DNA from: an uncultured Parabacteroides sp.
GTDB taxonomy: Bacteria > Bacteroidota > Bacteroidia > Bacteroidales > Tannerellaceae
Direction: 5' to 3'
DNA length: 7,184 bases
Assembly (NCBI GenBank): GCA_900552415.1
Contig: USAD01000149.1
Span: 1-7,184 of the forward strand
Shown: positions 1-7,044 of the stretch, piece by piece
Layout: the number at the start of each line of letters is the position of its first letter
Numbering within the stretch: the stretch's first letter is position 1
Notes under the pieces: model-generated
Told to the model about the DNA's origin: nothing
The model's input: the letters and a program-made list of their open reading frames with translations, nothing else
Databases searched by the model: none
Translations under genes and position numbers: made by a program

Positions 1-1
1 G

Positions 2-739
2 CACGATTTCATCAAACTAGAACCTGATGCTGTTCGCTATTTCCACCCATGGTATGGCGCACAGGAGTTCATCAACCGACAACCGCGCTATTGCTTGTGG
101 CTGGGAGATTGCTCGCCTGCCGAATTACGCAGAATGCCGCACTGCCTGAAACGTGTGGAAGCCGTCAGGCAACTTCGCTTGGCAAGCAAAAGCGAAGGAA
201 CCGTAAAACTGGCCGATAGGCCGACTCGTTTCCATGTAGAGAATATGCCGAAAACAAATTATCTGTTGATTCCAAGTACTTCGTCAGAGAACAGGGATTA
301 TATCCCGATCGGATTCATGTCGCACGAGAATATGGCCAGTAATCTCGTTCTCATCATCCCCTCCGCCACCCTCTATCATTTCGGCATCCTGACCAGTGAT
401 GTCCACATGGCCTGGATGCGTACCGTGGCGGGAAGGTTGAAGAGTGATTACCGCTATAGCAAGGAGATTGTCTACAACAACTTCCCTTGGCCGGAGCCCA
501 TCGACTCGCAACACGAGAAAATAGAATCCACCGCCCGGCAAATTCTCGCCGCCCGTGAGCTCTATCCGGATTCCTCGCTCGCAGATCTATACGATCGCAC
601 GACCATGCCACCCGAGTTGCGCCGTGCCCATCGCGACAACGACCGTGCCGTCCGCACCGCATACGGTTTTCCGGCAGATCTCGGGGAAAAAGAAGTCGTA
701 GCTCGCCTCTTGGAATTATATGCTATCAAAACCTCATAG
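2..739 (+). CDS. C-terminal part of an MmeI-like DNA adenine methyltransferase (type II restriction-modification family), 5' end outside window
   Basis: The reading frame is open from base 2, so the gene starts upstream of the window and only the last 245 residues are visible. They resemble the target-recognition and C-terminal parts of large MmeI-type SAM-dependent DNA methyltransferases (COG1002). Visible landmarks are FHPWYG at fragment residues 14-19, a TRD-like stretch with LADRPTRFHVEN (about 70-81) and IPIGFMSHE, then RLKSDYRYS and NNFPWP (about 145-164). A tail follows with LYPDSSLADLYD, MPPELRRAH and AYGF, which is characteristic of the family. The catalytic NPPF/Y motif and any N-terminal nuclease lie outside the window, so I cannot tell whether this is a full restriction enzyme or a methylase only. 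An internal TTG at 95 could be misread as a start, but homology continues through the codons before it. The gene converges on the cobalamin operon and has no evident functional link to it. G+C varies within the fragment: about 37% in row 241-300 and about 72% in row 601-660. Confidence 0.88.
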   Translation, partial: HDFIKLEPDAVRYFHPWYGAQEFINRQPRYCLWLGDCSPAELRRMPHCLKRVEAVRQLRLASKSEGTVKLADRPTRFHVENMPKTNYLLIPSTSSENRDYIPIGFMSHENMASNLVLIIPSATLYHFGILTSDVHMAWMRTVAGRLKSDYRYSKEIVYNNFPWPEPIDSQHEKIESTARQILAARELYPDSSLADLYDRTTMPPELRRAHRDNDRAVRTAYGFPADLGEKEVVARLLELYAIKTS

Positions 740-757
740 ACAATTTCAACGCCCCGC
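740..757. other. 18-base convergent intergenic gap, no intrinsic terminator seen
   Basis: The stop codons of the methyltransferase gene (plus) and of cbiJ-cbiD (minus) are separated by only 18 bases. I looked for a GC stem followed by a T run in either direction and found none. The only symmetry is a short palindrome, CGCTTAGCG at 755-763, whose one-base centre cannot form a hairpin loop and which lies mostly inside the cbiJ-cbiD 3' end. Termination is therefore either Rho-dependent or occurs within the opposing gene. Confidence 0.6.
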
Positions 758-2590
758 TTAGCGACTTAACACCTGATAGCGCACGCTCCCCGCGTCGTCA
801 ATCAAGAGGATCGTCAATTTGCCGGGGAAAAGCGGGGCACAAACCGCCAGGCAATCGTCGAGCAGGCGGGTGAAGAAACGGCCGCTATCGTCGGCCGAGA
901 GGCCCTCCCACAACTCGCGGGCCAAGGTCATCCGCCCGATCAGGTCAATCGCCGCTGGCGAGCAACCCGCCTCCGTGGCGAGCCGCGTCAGGTAATCGCG
1001 GTTGAAGACCACCTTGTGGCTGTGCGTATCCAGATGCCCCTCGGCCAGCTTGACCGCCTTGCCCAGCATGATGCCCAAACGCAGGTCGGTCGCGCCCGCC
1101 TCGGCCGCCACCTGGATTGTCTCGCCAATAAAATTGCCATATTGCACGAATGCCTGCGCGGGCAACTCAGGGAAATAGGCCCGCAAGAAACGCTCGCTCT
1201 TGGCACCCGAGTTGATCACCACCGCCGACGTGCCCGAGGCGATGGCGACCCCCATCTCCTTGCGGATGGAATTGACGAAAGCCTCCGACGAGAAGGGCTT
1301 CACGATGCCCGAGGTGCCGAGGATCGAGATGCCCCCGACGATACCCAGGCGAGGATTGAAAGTGCGCTTCGCCAGCTCGGCACCTTCGGGCACCGAGATC
1401 ACGACCCGCACGCCGGGCCAGCGGTCGCCATAAGCCTTCCGGAGCGCCCGCTCCAGGTTCTCGAGGATCATCCGCCGCGGGGTCGCGTTGATCGCCGCCT
1501 CGCCCACCGCAATCCCCAATCCGGGGAGCGTCACCCGACCTACGCCTACACCACCGGCGATCTCGATCCGATTCGCTGCCCCGGCGGGTAACCAACTAAC
1601 GGTCGCCACGATCGCCGCTCCATCCGTCACGTCGGGATCATCGCCCGCGTCCTTGCGCACCGTGGCGATCGCTTCCTCTCCAATATTCTCAAGACTGGCG
1701 ATGGGCACCAGCAGCCGCTCGCCATCCGGCAAGGTCACCGCCGCCTCATCGACCACCGCCGAGGCGGAGAGCAGACGGGCCAGAGCCGCCACCGCCGCCA
1801 CCGTAGCGCAAGTGCCGGTCGTCAGCCCCGTGCGCAACGGATAGAAGCCGGGCAACAGCCGCTCCACCTCACGCCGGAGCCCATGCCGCCCCGTGACCAC
1901 CACGAATCCCTCCGGCAAGGCGGGCCTGCAAACGGCATAAACCGCGATGCCCAACCGGCGGGCCGCCGCCACCTTTTGCGGGAAGCCTCCACTCTCGCCG
2001 CTCTCCTTCGTGAGGATCGCCTCCGGCCGCAGGGCCTCGAACAATGCCTCGTCCGCCGCATCGTCGTGATAAAAGCATAACCGTTCCCTCGGGAAACCCT
2101 GCCGCAAGGCCAACTCGACCGACTCCGAACGATCGAGCACCCGGAAGTAGGTCTCGTGCCGCGACCAATAGGACGCCAGCTTACCGATCGTCTGAACGCC
2201 CGTCAGCGCCAACAGCCGACCGACGCCATCCGCCTCCAACCGACGAATCGCCTCGTCGAACGAATCGCACCAATGAATATCGGCCGCCCGCTCCGGATAT
2301 TGCCGCTCGAGCCGGATAACCGGAATCCCCAACCGGCGGGCCACCCCGGCAATTGTCTGCCGCAACCGCTCGGCGAAAGGATGCGCCGCGTCGACCAGCA
2401 ACCGGATCTCCTTCTCCCGGCAAAAAGCCGCCATCGCCACCCCGTCGAGCGCACCCGTAATCCGCTGCCCATGCCGGCAAGTAATGGCCTGCGCCTCGCC
2501 CCGCGTGGAATAAAAATAGGGCGCGCCGGCCTCGTCGAGTGTCTCAACCGCCAGCCGCCCCTCTGTCGTTCCGCCAAAGATCAGGATCAT
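758..2590 (-). CDS. cbiJ-cbiD: Fused cobalt-precorrin-6A reductase (CbiJ/CobK) and cobalt-precorrin-5B C1-methyltransferase (CbiD)
   Basis: This is a 610-residue cytosolic bifunctional enzyme for two consecutive steps of anaerobic B12 ring synthesis. CbiD methylates C1 of cobalt-precorrin-5B, and CbiJ then reduces cobalt-precorrin-6A to 6B with a nicotinamide cofactor. The CbiJ/CobK domain spans residues 1 to about 245, with FGGTTEGR (5-12), DAAHPFA (67-73) and TKESGESGGFPQK (194-206). The CbiD domain runs from about 252 to 610, with RTGLTTGTCAT (253-263), KDAGDDPDVTDGA (313-325), INATPRRMI (367-375), NPRLGIVGGISILGTSG (412-428) and GHLDTHSHK (518-526). There is almost no linker between the domains. 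Each is near the length of the stand-alone enzyme. The ATG at 2588-2590 overlaps the TGA of the preceding gene (ATGA), suggesting translational coupling. It is the last gene of the operon. Its G+C is clearly higher than that of its neighbours: hand-counted rows give 63-77%, against 43-52% in the others. The assignment is firm from motifs; activity is inferred. Confidence 0.95.
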   Translation of the reverse strand: MILIFGGTTEGRLAVETLDEAGAPYFYSTRGEAQAITCRHGQRITGALDGVAMAAFCREKEIRLLVDAAHPFAERLRQTIAGVARRLGIPVIRLERQYPERAADIHWCDSFDEAIRRLEADGVGRLLALTGVQTIGKLASYWSRHETYFRVLDRSESVELALRQGFPRERLCFYHDDAADEALFEALRPEAILTKESGESGGFPQKVAAARRLGIAVYAVCRPALPEGFVVVTGRHGLRREVERLLPGFYPLRTGLTTGTCATVAAVAALARLLSASAVVDEAAVTLPDGERLLVPIASLENIGEEAIATVRKDAGDDPDVTDGAAIVATVSWLPAGAANRIEIAGGVGVGRVTLPGLGIAVGEAAINATPRRMILENLERALRKAYGDRWPGVRVVISVPEGAELAKRTFNPRLGIVGGISILGTSGIVKPFSSEAFVNSIRKEMGVAIASGTSAVVINSGAKSERFLRAYFPELPAQAFVQYGNFIGETIQVAAEAGATDLRLGIMLGKAVKLAEGHLDTHSHKVVFNRDYLTRLATEAGCSPAAIDLIGRMTLARELWEGLSADDSGRFFTRLLDDCLAVCAPLFPGKLTILLIDDAGSVRYQVLSR

Positions 2591-4410
2591 GGGCGGAAAA
2601 GATGTTTAAACTCGTGTGAATAGAGCCGCGACAAGCCCTGACGGTTGTCGATCGCATCGCCAACCACCAAGAGGGTCGTCAAGGTCAGATTGTTCTCGCG
2701 TACCAGCTTGGCCAGATCCTTCAGCTCGCCCCGGTAGATCTTCTCCTCTTTCCAGGTCAGCTTATAGCAAGCGGCCACCGGCGTTTCCGGCGGATAAGCC
2801 TGCAAAAGTTCCGCCTGTACCTGCTCGACGATCGCCGCACTCAAATAGATGCACATCGTGCTGCGCGACTGGGCCAGCTTATGCAGCTGCTCACGCTCCG
2901 GCATCGGCGTACGCCCCTCCCCACGGGTCAGGATGATGGTCTGTACCTTCTCAGGGATGGTAAACTGCGAGCGCAACGCCGCAGCCGCAGCCTGGAACGA
3001 CGAGATGCCCGGCGTGATGTGATAACTCATCCCGTAACGGTCAAAGAAAGCCATCTGCTCCTGTATAGCGCCATAGATGCAGGGATCGCCCGTATGGAGA
3101 CGCACTACCAACAGTCCCTTATCATAGAACGATTTCATCAGCTCGAACTGCTCCTCGAGTGTCAGGCTAGCCGAGTTGCGCACTACAGCACCCTTCTTGG
3201 CGTAGAAGGTCAACTCACGCGGCACGAGACTACCGGCATAAAGGATCAGATCCGCCCGCTCCAGGAAACGCTTGCCACGCACGGAGACCAGCTCCGGATC
3301 TCCCGGCCCCGCACCGACGATCTCGATGTGCCCCTTGCGCTCCGCTGCCCCGTCGATCGAAAGGGCGAATGTGAAATGGGCACCCTCCTTCAAGCAACCC
3401 TTCTGTTTCTCGATCAGCAGGTCGCCCCCTTCAGCCGCTCTCAGGCAACAAGCCTCAGCCACACCGTAAAGCCCGGTCGCAGCGAAAGCCTTCTCCGACG
3501 GATTGGGAACTTGGATCCCCTCCAGATCCTCCTTCTTATAGATGACCCGTTCCGCTCCCGGATGACGAGCCAACAGATCAGCAAGCAACAGCTCCTCCTG
3601 CTTCAACTCGATAGTCAGGATCCGACGAATCGAAAGCGGCGACAAACCACGACCAAGCAACGTATGATCGATCTCCTCGGAGATGCCCTCCGGATCGCAA
3701 GCCTTCCGGCAACCGATTCCCAAATTCAAGACCGCCGGTCGATAATAAAGTGTCGGGACAGTTGATTCATGAATCCAAGGCGTCACGGCGATCAACAGCT
3801 CGAAGTCCGCCAATGGGATCTCATCGAAATGATAGAAGATCTGTACATGGGCCGGCAACGTTCGCTCCAGATAATCGGTGCCCGCATCCCGGATCTCGAG
3901 TAACAAAGCGGTCGGCTTCCCGTTGACAAAAGCGAATATCTTCTGGTTCATCGAGGCAGGCGTCTCTTCCGTTCGCCAGCCCCATTGCCGGGCCAACGTA
4001 TCGAGTGGCCAAAGCGACTGGTTATCGCTCTGGGTCGTGATGATCGCCTCACCACCCGAGATAGCCGCCAACTGACGGGCCAAATCATTCGCTCCGCCCA
4101 CATGTCCAGAGATAACCGGGATTACCTGTCGCCCCGTACTGTCCACACAGACCACCGCCGGGTCATGATATTTATCCTTGATACACCCGGCGATACTCCG
4201 CACGCAAATGCCCAATGCCCCGATAAAAATCACCCGGGCCAACTCCGCGAAATGGGCCTCCAGGAAATCCTTATGCGAGGCGATTCGCTCGCAACCATTC
4301 CACTCACTTGTGGCATAAATCACGGCGTCGCCCAATTCCCGCTGATAAAGCCGTGCCACTGGGAGGCCAGCTTCCGATACCACCAATATCGCTGTCTTAT
4401 TCTCACTCAT
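2587..4410 (-). CDS. cbiG-cbiF: Fused cobalt-precorrin-5A hydrolase (CbiG) and cobalt-precorrin-4 C11-methyltransferase (CbiF/CobM)
   Basis: This is a 607-residue bifunctional enzyme. CbiF transfers a methyl group from SAM to C11 of cobalt-precorrin-4. CbiG then opens the delta-lactone of cobalt-precorrin-5A, releasing the two-carbon fragment as acetaldehyde. CbiG occupies residues 1 to about 352, with GALGICVRSIAG (64-75), the SGHVGGANDLA run (101-111), TTQSD (125-129), LNLGIGCRK (228-236) and a C-terminal EKAFAATGLYGVAEA (306-320). CbiF starts near 361 and shows the tetrapyrrole-methylase landmarks VGAGPGDPELVSVRG (365-379), LYAGSLV (390-396), HTGDPCIYGA (439-448), TPGISSFQAAAAAL (466-479) and LTRGEGRTPMPE (494-505). 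Both domains look full length with key motifs intact. The order in the chain (CbiG first) is the reverse of the reaction order. The start ATG at 4408-4410 overlaps the upstream TGA by four bases, and the stop overlaps the next start in the same way. CbiG has no counterpart in the aerobic route (CobG is unrelated), so this gene marks the anaerobic pathway. Confidence 0.95.
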   Translation of the reverse strand: MSENKTAILVVSEAGLPVARLYQRELGDAVIYATSEWNGCERIASHKDFLEAHFAELARVIFIGALGICVRSIAGCIKDKYHDPAVVCVDSTGRQVIPVISGHVGGANDLARQLAAISGGEAIITTQSDNQSLWPLDTLARQWGWRTEETPASMNQKIFAFVNGKPTALLLEIRDAGTDYLERTLPAHVQIFYHFDEIPLADFELLIAVTPWIHESTVPTLYYRPAVLNLGIGCRKACDPEGISEEIDHTLLGRGLSPLSIRRILTIELKQEELLLADLLARHPGAERVIYKKEDLEGIQVPNPSEKAFAATGLYGVAEACCLRAAEGGDLLIEKQKGCLKEGAHFTFALSIDGAAERKGHIEIVGAGPGDPELVSVRGKRFLERADLILYAGSLVPRELTFYAKKGAVVRNSASLTLEEQFELMKSFYDKGLLVVRLHTGDPCIYGAIQEQMAFFDRYGMSYHITPGISSFQAAAAALRSQFTIPEKVQTIILTRGEGRTPMPEREQLHKLAQSRSTMCIYLSAAIVEQVQAELLQAYPPETPVAACYKLTWKEEKIYRGELKDLAKLVRENNLTLTTLLVVGDAIDNRQGLSRLYSHEFKHLFRP

Positions 4411-5597
4411 GCTTGTAATATTTCTATTGGATTATGGGCATCGACCACCAATCGAATCCGATTACGCAACGGTCGTCCGATCGCCGCAATGCCTTCTAAA
4501 AACCTCTTCTCACTCTCTTCAGAGACAGAATTGAAAACGATCGTTCCCTCTGGGGAAAGATAATCTCCAATCCGTCGCAACATCGCCTCCAGCTGGCCAC
4601 CATGCCCGCCGATAAAAACCGCGTCAGGCCGTGGATAAGCAGACAAATCGAGCGCCATGAAATCACCAATGACCGCCTCAATGCCCGGCGTACCAAACCG
4701 ACGACAATTCCGCTCGATAATCCCCGCGCAGGACTCACGCCGTTCGAAGGCCGTAATCCGCAAATGGGGAAACTGTGTTTTCGCCTCAATCGAGACTGAT
4801 CCGGTACAGAAACCAACGTCCCAAAAGACACGTCGTCTCCGCAAATCGAGTAAACTCAATGAGACCAATCGCACCGGCATCTTCGTGATCATATTCACCC
4901 GCCCGTCAAGCAGATCAAACGCTGACTCAGGAATACCAAATAATCGTGGTCTTACTTCCGTCCGCTCCAAGATAACGCAATTCGGGAAACGAAACTCGCA
5001 GGTCGCAGCCTCTTGAAGCGAAAGCGTACGAACTCGCTCATCCGGCCGATTACCTAACGCCTCACCCACCGACATCCGGTAATTATCATAACCATAGTCG
5101 AGCATCCGTCGGGCAATCTGATCGGGACTTTTCTGCCGATCTGTCAACAGGCCGATCATCGCTTCACCTTCGATCAACGCCTGGTCAAAACGATCCCACG
5201 GACGGCCCGTCAACGAAACCATCCGCATCTCATGATAAGGCAATAACAAACGATGCGCTAACAATTGTAACGAGTTGAAATAGGGATAAACCCGAATCTC
5301 CGCATTGGGGAACTCCCGGCGTAACGTGTTGGCGAATCCGAAGAACAGGGGATCACCCGAAGCGAACACCAAGATCTCCTCTTCCGCCAAATAAGACTCA
5401 AACACCGGCTGGAGCGGCACCGTGATATCGATCCAACGACTTCCCTCAGGTAAAAGAGAGGCCACGATCGCATGATGCCGCTTACCACCCGAGAAAACCC
5501 GATGGTGGACAATCAAATCCAGGACCTCAGGACTCCAATGCGGAGCCTGCTCGTCACTCATCCCGATTACCGTAAACCGCATCCGACGATCAAACAT
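4407..5597 (-). CDS. cbiE-cbiT: Fused cobalt-precorrin-7 C5-methyltransferase (CbiE) and cobalt-precorrin-6B C15-methyltransferase/decarboxylase (CbiT), CobL type
   Basis: This is a 396-residue CobL-like protein. CbiT methylates C15 and decarboxylates the C12 acetate side chain of cobalt-precorrin-6B; CbiE then methylates C5. The CbiE half (1 to about 215) has FTVIGM (8-13), SGGKRHH (36-42), ASGDPLFFG (79-87), VSLTGRP (127-133) and LTDRQKSP (151-158). The CbiT half (about 220-396) is a class I SAM-methyltransferase fold with ITKMPVR (237-243), SAM motif I as DVGFCTGSVSIEA (260-272) and FIGGHGG (328-334). The motif I loop reads GFCTG where many CbiT proteins have GAGTG or GCGTG; this may be normal for the lineage. 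The start at 5595-5597 overlaps the upstream stop by eight bases and sits directly behind a purine-rich GGGAAGGG. A second ATG at 5580-5582 (residue 6) is an alternative start that also precedes the conserved FTVIG strand. The stop overlaps the cbiG-cbiF start by four bases. Confidence 0.94.
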   Translation of the reverse strand: MFDRRMRFTVIGMSDEQAPHWSPEVLDLIVHHRVFSGGKRHHAIVASLLPEGSRWIDITVPLQPVFESYLAEEEILVFASGDPLFFGFANTLRREFPNAEIRVYPYFNSLQLLAHRLLLPYHEMRMVSLTGRPWDRFDQALIEGEAMIGLLTDRQKSPDQIARRMLDYGYDNYRMSVGEALGNRPDERVRTLSLQEAATCEFRFPNCVILERTEVRPRLFGIPESAFDLLDGRVNMITKMPVRLVSLSLLDLRRRRVFWDVGFCTGSVSIEAKTQFPHLRITAFERRESCAGIIERNCRRFGTPGIEAVIGDFMALDLSAYPRPDAVFIGGHGGQLEAMLRRIGDYLSPEGTIVFNSVSEESEKRFLEGIAAIGRPLRNRIRLVVDAHNPIEILQA

Positions 5598-6996
5598 CCC
5601 TTCCCGGTTTTAATTGTTCAGCATCGTTGAAACAGAGTACAGCATTGACTAACGTCGCCGCCAAGTTACTGCCACCTTTACGTCCTTCAACGATAATCTT
5701 TGGCACCTCCTTAAATACTTTTACCTGATGCTTACTCTCGCAAACATGAACAAACCCGACCGGAGCGGCCACGACTCCTGAAGGTTTCGCCTTTCCCTTC
5801 CGCATCAAGTCACATAACTCCATCAAGGCAGTCGGAGCATTACCGAAAACAAATAACGCGTCAGGATGTTCCGCTACTGCCAGACGAATTCCCGCTTGAG
5901 TGCGGGTAATGCCTTTCTCGGCCGCTAAAGCCGCTACCCGATCATCATGCAGATAACATTTCACCTCAATGCCCATCCGTTCCAAAGCACCCTTCCGAAT
6001 GCCGGCGGCGGCCATCGTTACATCCGTCACGATCACCCGGGTCTCACCTTCAGTCAGACGACGATACATCTCGGCCACGGCACCCGGATCGGTCCATAAG
6101 ATCGATTCCATCTCAAAATCGGCTGTCGTATGAATAGCGTGCAACAAGGCCCACTTCCTGTCCAATGGAATATTCGGATTCCGTAACTCACGCTCGATCG
6201 TCCGGAAGCTTCGGATCATAATCTCCTGCCCGATCTTGGCACCCGCTTCATCCGTTTCCCGATAATAGCCGCGCGGCGTCACCATCTTACCCTCCTGATC
6301 TATGAAGGTCTGTGAGTTTCCAATGATCACGATCGTGAACATATCGATCATCTCCGGATCGAAAGCCTCCAAAGTAGTGACTTGGATCGTCTGCTCCTCA
6401 CGTCCGGCCTGACGGACAAATCCAACTGGTGTCTGTGGAGAACGCTCCTTCAAGAAGATCTCCTTCAAACGATAGAGTTGCCAATAACGTCCCTCACTTT
6501 TCGGATTATAAACAGCGGTGATGAAATCGCCAACAGCTGCGGCGAAGATCCGTTTCTCGATTCGCTCCCAAGGCGTCATCAAGTCAGAAAGGGAAATGAT
6601 ACAAAGATCATGCCCGATCGGGGCGCCTAACAGGGAAGCCGCCTTCTGGAAAGCGCTGATACCCGGCAGGACACGAACTTCCATGTCGCTTCCACGTTCA
6701 CGCCGCATCCCATAAATGCCAGAATCACCAGAGCTGATCACGCAAACAGCCTTACCCGCCTCCGCGAATTCGAAAGCCTGTTCCGCCCGAGCCCTTTCCC
6801 GTTTCATACCGGTATCTACGCACTGGGTGCCCTCACGCAGCAATGGAGTGATGAACTGGAAATAATATTTATAACCAATGATCACGTCGCTCTCCTGGAT
6901 AGCCTCCCGGACAGCAGGTGTTATATCCGATACATCGCCCGGTCCGATCCCGGCCACGACGATTCTTCCTTTTCGCGTTGTCTCCATGAAATCCAT
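5590..6996 (-). CDS. cbiH-cbiC: Fused cobalt-precorrin-3 C17-methyltransferase (CbiH/CobJ) and cobalt-precorrin-8 methylmutase (CbiC/CobH)
   Basis: This is a 468-residue bifunctional protein and the first gene of the operon. The CbiH/CobJ half (about 10-245) methylates C17 with ring contraction. It shows VVAGIGPGD (13-21), ISSGDSGIYGM (87-97), VLPGISAFQKAASLLGAP (109-126), ISLSDLMTPW (134-143), YNPKSEGR (163-170), VGFVRQAGR (191-199) and MVTPRGYY (238-245). The CbiC/CobH half (about 265-460) moves the methyl group from C11 to C12. It has HTTADFEM (289-296) with the expected catalytic His at 289, VTDVTMAAAGI (323-333), FGNAPTALMEL (384-394), APVGFVHVCESK (411-422) and VEGRKGGSNLA (436-446). 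An oddity: between GM (96-97) and DMEVR (104-108) only six residues occur, where the CbiH sequences I recall have about thirteen, so the CbiH domain may carry an in-frame deletion. The ATG at 6994-6996 is taken as the start; ATG at 6985-6987 (residue 4) is equally possible. The stop overlaps the next start by eight bases. Confidence 0.94.
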   Translation of the reverse strand: MDFMETTRKGRIVVAGIGPGDVSDITPAVREAIQESDVIIGYKYYFQFITPLLREGTQCVDTGMKRERARAEQAFEFAEAGKAVCVISSGDSGIYGMRRERGSDMEVRVLPGISAFQKAASLLGAPIGHDLCIISLSDLMTPWERIEKRIFAAAVGDFITAVYNPKSEGRYWQLYRLKEIFLKERSPQTPVGFVRQAGREEQTIQVTTLEAFDPEMIDMFTIVIIGNSQTFIDQEGKMVTPRGYYRETDEAGAKIGQEIMIRSFRTIERELRNPNIPLDRKWALLHAIHTTADFEMESILWTDPGAVAEMYRRLTEGETRVIVTDVTMAAAGIRKGALERMGIEVKCYLHDDRVAALAAEKGITRTQAGIRLAVAEHPDALFVFGNAPTALMELCDLMRKGKAKPSGVVAAPVGFVHVCESKHQVKVFKEVPKIIVEGRKGGSNLAATLVNAVLCFNDAEQLKPGRDV

Positions 6997-7014
6997 TCCA
7001 AATAATATGATAAC

Positions 7015-7022
7015 GCGAAGGT
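7015..7022 (-). promoter_or_regulatory. Candidate Bacteroidetes -7 element for the cbi operon (TACCTTCG on minus strand)
   Basis: Read on the minus strand, 7022 to 7015 is TACCTTCG, one mismatch from the Bacteroidetes -7 consensus TAnnTTTG. It would start transcription about a dozen bases before the cbiH-cbiC ATG at 6996. I see no clear TTTG -33 element at the right distance, so this remains a candidate. The implied leader is too short for any riboswitch. Confidence 0.35.
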
Positions 7023-7044
7023 AGGGATTTCCGTGGAATACCTT
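7017..7044. promoter_or_regulatory. Inverted repeat AAGGTA-N16-TACCTT between the divergent promoters
   Basis: Bases 7017-7022 (AAGGTA) and 7039-7044 (TACCTT) are exact inverted repeats 16 bases apart. The spacer contains a smaller palindrome, TTCC-GT-GGAA at 7029-7038. The outer arms coincide with candidate -7 elements of opposite polarity, so the symmetry may simply reflect back-to-back promoters. A dimeric regulator site is the alternative. Six-base arms can arise by chance. Confidence 0.25.

Noticed and set aside
95..97. TTG as the start of a short stand-alone methyltransferase-like gene
   Set aside because: The frame is open to base 2 and the residues before the TTG (including FHPWYG) continue the family similarity, so this is the interior of a longer gene.
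755..763. Palindrome CGCTTAGCG at the convergent junction as a terminator
   Set aside because: The arms are four bases with a one-base centre, too tight for a hairpin loop, and no T run follows in either direction.
1016..1591. 191-codon plus-strand open frame opposite cbiJ-cbiD, plus several further overlapping frames nearby
   Set aside because: High G+C lowers stop-codon frequency and creates long spurious frames. The CbiJ-CbiD reading has full family motifs, while the alternatives have Arg/Pro/His-rich composition and no motifs.
2881..3765. 294-codon open frame on the plus strand, antisense to cbiG-cbiF
   Set aside because: It lies wholly inside a well-supported gene on the other strand. 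The product is rich in Arg, Gln, Leu and Ser without recognisable motifs, and nothing suggests its own expression signals.
4355..4361. GCCACTG, resembling part of the cobalamin riboswitch B12 box
   Set aside because: It lies on the plus strand within the CbiG coding region, antisense to the gene, without the rest of the riboswitch fold around it. I treat it as chance.
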